In this document: one piece after another, positions 59,078-64,000 of the stretch
Numbering within the stretch: the first letter of the stretch is position 1
How the letters are laid out: each line of letters opens with the position of its first letter
DNA from: Tuctoria greenei
Taxonomy: Eukaryota; Streptophyta; Magnoliopsida; Poales; Poaceae
Length of the DNA stretch: 64,000 nucleotides
Assembly: GCA_036927565.1 (NCBI GenBank)
Contig: JAYESD010000001.1
Location: 136,699,415 to 136,763,414, forward strand
Direction: 5' to 3'
Made by a program: the position numbers and the translations under genes
Notes under the pieces: generated by a model
Told to the model about the DNA's origin: nothing
What the model saw: the letters and a program-made list of their open reading frames with translations, nothing else
Database searches by the model: none

Positions 59078-60890
59078 TGTGAGACCTATGTGTGTTGAAT
59101 ACATTGGTTATGATGATAAAAACTTTGAATACTACAAAAACAACCTTTTAACAAGGTCCGACTCTAGGTCCGAGTTCCTGCAAGGTCCGATGATAAGTCT
59201 GGCTTTTTTTGGGCAGCTCTAGCAAGATCCGACGTAAAGTCCGACTTACTTTATCTAGGTCCGACAAGTTTTGGCTAGGTCCGACTTGCTATGGCTAGGT
59301 TCCACATGTTTTTGCTAGGTCCGGCGCAAGGTTCGACTAGCTTTTGTTAGCTCCGGCGCTAGGTACGACTAGCTTTGGTTAGCTTCAACGCTAGGTCCGA
59401 CTAGCTTTGATAAGCTCTAGCACTAGGTGTGACTAGCTTTGGTTAGCTCCAGCCCTTGGTCCTGCTAGATTTAGTAAGCTACGGTTCAAGGTCTGGTTAG
59501 CTTTGGCAAGGTCCGGTGCTAGATTGCAATGATTCTGCTTTTAACTTGCAATGTTTCTAACTTGCTTGACACTTATGAAAAGTTTGCTTAGTATTCTTTT
59601 ACTAAGTTTTTGATGCATTTTAGCTGATCATGGTGGTTAATGTTTTTGTTATGGTTCGCAACATGTTAATGTCAGGTGCTCACGTAAGGTGTTGTGGTTT
59701 CGGAACTAACGTGAGTCAAGTCGAGGACCTGTGCTCGGAAGTACTGGTTTCTTATTCATGTGCAGGTGTTGCTTGACTTCAAGACATGGCTGGTGACGGG
59801 ATCCATTGAACTAGTCTTAGGGATAAGATGAGGTTCAACAACCAAGTTTGGAAGGAATTGTGGTCGAGTTGATCGGGAGGTCACGCAGCATGTTTGAATC
59901 AAGAACAATGCATTGAAGGTATCATAGACATCTTTGGAAGTTGTTTGCATGTGTTCAAGGAGTGCATGGATGTGGCAACATGGTTCGAAGGCGTGATGAA
60001 GAGAAGCGGATGTAAAGAATTGGTCGGAAAGGTCCAACTGGCTTGGTTATGCACTCAGGCTGCGGCTGAGTCGTGTTTGACTCAAATATGTAAAGATTTG
60101 AGTTGGTTATGATAGGTTTTCATGTGGGTCACAAAGTTGAGTTGTTTTTTACAAATGTGGGATACGTTCCTAAGGTGTATGGAAGTCTTAATATTGCTTC
60201 TATGCGTATAGAAGAGTCTCGAGCAGTTATGGAATGTTTTGGTGGAAACTGAGTAAGATACGGGTCCTTGTTTGGTTTGGGTTGGCCTAATGGCTGATTA
60301 TATAAGCAATGGAGGCCAGAGCTCATGGTACACGGATTTTTGGCTGTTCCTCTCGTGCTCTATTGAATAAAGATCGTATATTAAAGGAACTTTTGTGCCT
60401 TATTCGTCTGACATATTTTAGACAAGTTTTTCTCGTTGAGTTTCTGCACAACACTACCTTGCTTTGGTGGTTTTATCATAAATCGAGTTCTAGAGATCCA
60501 ATTGATGTGATTCTTTTTGGATTGTATTCATAACTTGATTATCTATCATATATGACATTTTAACGGTCATTGGATTTGTGGTTTCTGATCTACATGAGTT
60601 TCTTTGCAGTGTTGTAGATCTGATTTTTCTCCGATAGAACAGATTGACTTTTGTTCGATCTTTTGATCGTAACTTGAGTTTCGCGATTCTTGTCGTGACG
60701 TCTTCGATACTTGATTCTCCACAATCTATACTGGTTTTGTCACAATTGATCATGTTTAGATTAGTCGCACAAACGATTTCTTTAACAGATCAATTTTCTG
60801 CCAAGGGATTTTTGTTGCTTCCGCTGAAAAAATTGTAATCTACCTTTCATCCCTCCTCTGGTAGCTTTTCACGTTCTCTTTGATCCTACA
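59078..60890 (+). repeat. 3' LTR of element H
   Basis: 1813 bp, pair of 53126-54933, with its own copy of the AGGTCCGAC array (59154-59525). TSD CTCTA follows. Confidence 0.9.
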
Positions 60891-60893
60891 CTC

Positions 60894-61003
60894 TAAAGTG
60901 TCCATTCTATCTAGGCTGCATCCTACGGTCAACCTGTGGCTCTGATACTAAAGTGTCCATTCTATCTAGGCTGCATCCTATGGTCAACCTGTGGCTTTGA
61001 TAC
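60894..61003 (-). repeat. 55-bp tandem duplication carrying the PBS region of element F
   Basis: Two copies (60894-60948 and 60949-61003) differing by two or three bases. Each carries, on the minus strand, GTATC(A)(G/A)AGCCACAGG, the tRNA-Met primer region. The outer copy touches the 5' LTR (AATAAGTATCAAAGCC) and is more degenerate than the inner (TTAGTATCAGAGCC). Confidence 0.9.
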
Positions 61004-61304
61004 TTATTTGTGACACCCAGTTCCGAAAATGAACCAAGTGCGACGCATATGTGTGTCCAGGATGTTCAACACACATACTCGAGTGCATCACAAACGATAT
61101 ATAGAAAATTACCACAACATAAGTTAATTAAGTACTTTTATTACAATATTCAAATAATCCTCAGATTATAGCTCTAATGATCATTATTAATAAGTTCTGC
61201 AGTGGAAACAATCTAAAAATTGAGCTAAGCAAACTAAGCAAATTGAGCAAGGGGAATGCACGACTCTAAGCAGCACCATAGGCAAGTCGACGGCAGCACA
61301 TAGC

Positions 61305-62557
61305 CTAGTACTCCACATTAACCTCAAGGTACTCCCAAACATCACCTGAAACTGTTGGTGGGGGAATTGCAAGGGTGAACACATGTCGTACTCAACAATT
61401 GTGGGAAATAATGACATGTAGCTTAAACAAGGAATGATAATAAACAATGGCTAATTTCTGAAAAGTACAGTTAAAACATGAAAACAACATCCCACATTGT
61501 CTATGTTAAGAAATCCCATCATATTCCCAATAATTACCAATTATGAGTCCAATACCATCAATTACAATTATATCACATCCATCAATAATTATCCATCCAA
61601 AAGTCAAATTCTTACCATCAACATTAACCATATTCGATTATCACAGTTCAATCATAACAAATCCCAAACCATCCCAAATCCCAAGTTCCACTCTAATCAT
61701 GTAAGTCATCAAAGTGCTCTTAACCGGGAGCATGACTATCATGACAATTTTTAACACTCGGCAGAGATTGTACCACTTTACCCACATGTTTGTGATTTCA
61801 TCACCTTTCGATGACTAAGAACCTCTCTTATGCCGTCTCACATTTCCTTTGGTTTGTGGCCAAGAGATAACAAAATAGCCTTTACAAAGGGACTACTAGT
61901 ATGTACGAACCCACTAAAGTTTCACCAGCAGGCTTGAATCTCAATTCTCCCACCCACGGGCCCCCTCATGTGCAATGCATTTCCCAGGGTAGCCCTTCTC
62001 GACTCCCATTCCCCGCACCATCCAATGATCCATACAATACCAGCAGCACACCTAATTATTCAGCTACGCTGCATCCATACATGGCCTTGTGGTGGCACTG
62101 TTGTCCTGGCTTATTCTCGCATGAACCAGTCCTTAGATCTAAGGCAAGAAAAACCACCATGACATCCAACCCAATCCACAATCCATGCTTTCTTAGATCT
62201 CCCAATCCCATGTAACCAATTAACCATATCCATCAATTATCATCATATACATGCTCATTAATTTATAGTTAAGCCATTTGGTTGTTTTCCCATCCCAATT
62301 AATTAGAGTGAAGCAAAAAGGTAAAAAGTCCTTCCCGACTCATTCCAAGCGACAAGGATGGTCAAACAATGCTAGTAAACTCCTATCATGGGTTTCCCAT
62401 CAATTTGACACAAGCATAAAGTTTTTTAAACAAAACATTTAGAAAAAGGATCAAAATGTTCAAGAACACTTGCCTTGCCCCTCAGACTAGTTTGGGTCAA
62501 AAGCTTCGAAGTTCTGGTGCTGAAGGTCCTCGACAGCACCCTCTAGAGCAAAACATC
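61305..62557 (-). pseudogene. Counterpart of the small spliced LTR gene in element F
   Basis: Exon 62557-62474 is 84 nt, acceptor GGAGTAG, donor CAAG|GCAAGT; it reads EDLQHQNFEAFDPN and then has a TAG inside. Exon 61345-61305 is 41 nt, acceptor TTTCAG, and reads DVWEYLEVNVEY then TAG. Lengths, phases and stop match G exactly. Most codon differences from G are at third positions (for example GAT/GAC, CTA/CTT, TTT/TTC, CCT/CCA, AAT/AAC). Confidence 0.45.
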
Positions 62558-63190
62558 CTACTCCACGCAAGACATACAAAAACGACATCACAATCAATAA
62601 TTGATCATATATTACTCAAATTGTCCATGATATGCATGAATAATGCAATTATGAGTTAAAACTTGTTCTAATGGAGTTTACCACCTTTGAACATGAGTTG
62701 ATTCCATTTAGATCAGATTGGAATTAATTTAGCAACTTCAGATTCAGGTGGCCGGACAAGTCCGTATTGGGGACCGTACTAGTCCGCCCTGGACTAGAAA
62801 GTCGACCGGAATAGTCCGCATTGGGACCGGACAAGTCCGTTTGGCTAGGTTTTTGGCGAATTTCCAAGTAGGGTATAGTTTGAGTTGAATTATGGGACAA
62901 AGATTGAAGTAGAAAGATGATATAAGGAAATTACTGTGAATTAAACAACTCAAGGGTCGAGAATTCGAGGAAACTCGAGATCTTGATGTTTAGATCCAAA
63001 GAAGATGGAGAATTAGTGGAGAATTGATGATGATGTCTATGAGTTGACGAAGATCGATCTTGTTGGATCCTTCTCCTTCCTCCTTCCTTTCCGCTGGCTG
63101 CGATGGACTCTCTTTGACGGCGGCTCTCACGAACTAGTGTTTGGGGTTTCTTCAATTGTGGCAAAGAGGTGAAGGGGTGGGTATTGGGGT

Positions 63191-63203
63191 GTTTATATAA
63201 AGG
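63191..63203 (-). promoter_or_regulatory. TATA box in the 5' LTR of F
   Basis: CTTTATATAAAC on the minus strand, matching 37253-37262 in the partial 3' LTR. Confidence 0.5.
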
Positions 63204-63836
63204 TGGATAGGTAGGGTTTGGGTGGAATTCGAATTTAAGGAGGTGGAGGCTGTGTAGGGGTCCCATATGGGCTCCACTGGGGTTGGGCACGACGTTCTTG
63301 GGCCCAATTAAGGTAAATACCCAATAGCAAGTTGTGAAGGAAAATATTGAATCCGAATCGGGCATAGCGGACAAGTCTACTAGGGGCCGGACTAGTCCGT
63401 TGGAAGTTAGAAAGTTGAACGGATAAGTCCGGTATCAAGCCGGACAAGTCTGCTCGCAGGCAAATCAAAGTTGCGGAGAATTGAACCAACAAGTCCAGTG
63501 CTAGGCCGGACAAGTCCGGGGTATGACTTTGGAAAATATCAGAAACATTCTCGGACTAGTCCGTAGCATTAACAGAAAAGTCTAGAAAGACAATAGAGTG
63601 AGACAAACCGGACTAGTCCAAGGTCCAAACCGGACAAGTCCGCCCTACCCAGGGAGAACAACAAAGAGTTAGACGGACTAGTCCCGGGTCCAAATCCGGA
63701 CAAGTCCGCACTACAACATATTTTTATTTGCTTGCATGATTATAATTTATTTGAAACTTATTCCTTTTGTGTTTCTTAAAGGTAAACATGTATGAGAATG
63801 TATGCAATGCATGATGGATGAAAATGCGGGTGTTAA

Positions 63837-64000
63837 AAACAATTCAAATCAAGATTATCTACCAAAAACTTAGAATGTAGATACCAAGCATAATTTCCCA
63901 TAAGTGAAAATCACTCAAACAAGTGAAAAATAAAACTGCATAACCAAAGCAATGAATATTGAAGAAGTCATGTGATTATCCAATCGCTCAGATCAGACAG
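63837..64000. other. Flank right of element F
   Basis: AT-rich, 164 bp, no feature recognised. The TSD of F cannot be confirmed because its left end is outside the window. Confidence 0.4.

Larger units (their letters stand above)
53126..60890 (+). mobile_element. Element H: Ty1/copia retrotransposon with internal deletion
   Basis: Plus-strand element of 7765 bp with TSD CTCTA at 53121-53125 and 60891-60895. LTRs begin TGTTAGACC or TGTGAGACC and end CCTACA or CATACA. Order gag, protease remnant, RT, RNase H after integrase identifies copia, with integrase removed. LTRs differ by around ten percent by eye in the part compared, so it is older than D and G. Several copies of a GGGGGAGA tract before the 3' LTR suggest a Sirevirus relative. 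Confidence 0.9.
37237..63836 (-). mobile_element. Element F: Tekay-like chromovirus, interrupted by B, G and H
   Basis: Minus-strand element, the outermost of the nest in view. Its 5' LTR is intact at 63836-61009; leader and gag follow, with H inserted in the leader; the pol part is split by G at the RT catalytic motif; the 3' LTR (37895 leftwards) is cut by B after about 655 bp. Removing G (TSD AGATC) and H (TSD CTCTA) rejoins the sequence. A chromodomain-like segment at the integrase C-terminus supports the Tekay assignment. Many stops mark it as old. Confidence 0.85.
61009..63836 (-). repeat. 5' LTR of element F
   Basis: About 2828 bp. On the plus strand it runs TGTGACACCC to GGGTGTTA(A), the reverse of the G LTR ends. 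It carries palindromes (63360-63712), a TATA box on the minus strand (63191-63203, TTTATATAAAC) and diverged copies of the G small exons. Overall layout is colinear with the G LTR. Confidence 0.88.

Noticed and set aside
61497..61754. Asn/Ile-rich 85-codon plus-strand frame in the F LTR
   Set aside because: Low-complexity AT-rich LTR sequence antisense to the predicted intron; not kept in G.
1..64000. Host protein-coding genes, tRNA or rRNA genes
   Set aside because: Every frame with recognisable motifs belongs to a retrotransposon; no tRNA or rRNA pattern was noticed by eye, though a covariance search was not possible.

Overview
The window looks like intergenic heterochromatin of a plant, most likely a grass. 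It is a stack of nested LTR retrotransposons, and I see no convincing host gene, tRNA, rRNA or CRISPR array. The evidence for a plant is the set of lineages: Tat-type Ty3/gypsy with a second RNase H and an antisense gene, CRM-like and Tekay-like chromoviruses, and Ty1/copia, most of them primed by initiator tRNA-Met. A grass is inferred from family resemblance only.

I recognise seven elements. F is a Tekay-like chromovirus on the minus strand (37237-63836, discontinuous) and is the oldest container. Three elements sit inside it. B (Tat-like, minus strand) is in its 3' LTR. G (Tekay-like, plus, 40224-50705, TSD AGATC) is in its RT catalytic motif. H (copia, plus, 53126-60890, TSD CTCTA) is in its leader. 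B runs from 37236 leftwards to about 11314 and is itself interrupted twice. D (CRM-like, plus, 24872-32402, TSD GCAGA) lies between its RNase H and integrase. C (CRM-like, minus, 13728-21588, TSD TTCTG) lies in its 70-bp tandem array. A (Tat-like, plus, 1-10641) enters from the left edge and may also lie inside B, but its left end is not visible. Four insertions (C, D, G, H) are confirmed by paired LTRs and matching 5-bp target duplications.

Each element follows the usual order LTR, PBS, gag, PR-RT-RNaseH-INT, PPT, LTR. All are damaged. G and D are closest to intact: G has one in-frame stop, D has three plus a lost catalytic Glu in integrase. F, A, B, C and H carry many stops and frameshifts. 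B has lost gag, and H has lost most of protease and integrase. G and D should be the youngest by LTR similarity, C intermediate and H older.

The most interesting material is outside the standard genes. The Tekay LTRs contain a conserved pair of small exons with identical lengths, phases and stop position in F and G, differing mostly at third codon positions. The Tat elements carry an antisense gene with a short intron, a tandem-repeat insert inside RNase H, and in B a 70-bp minisatellite with higher-order structure. The CRM-like reading frames cross the PPT into the 3' LTR.
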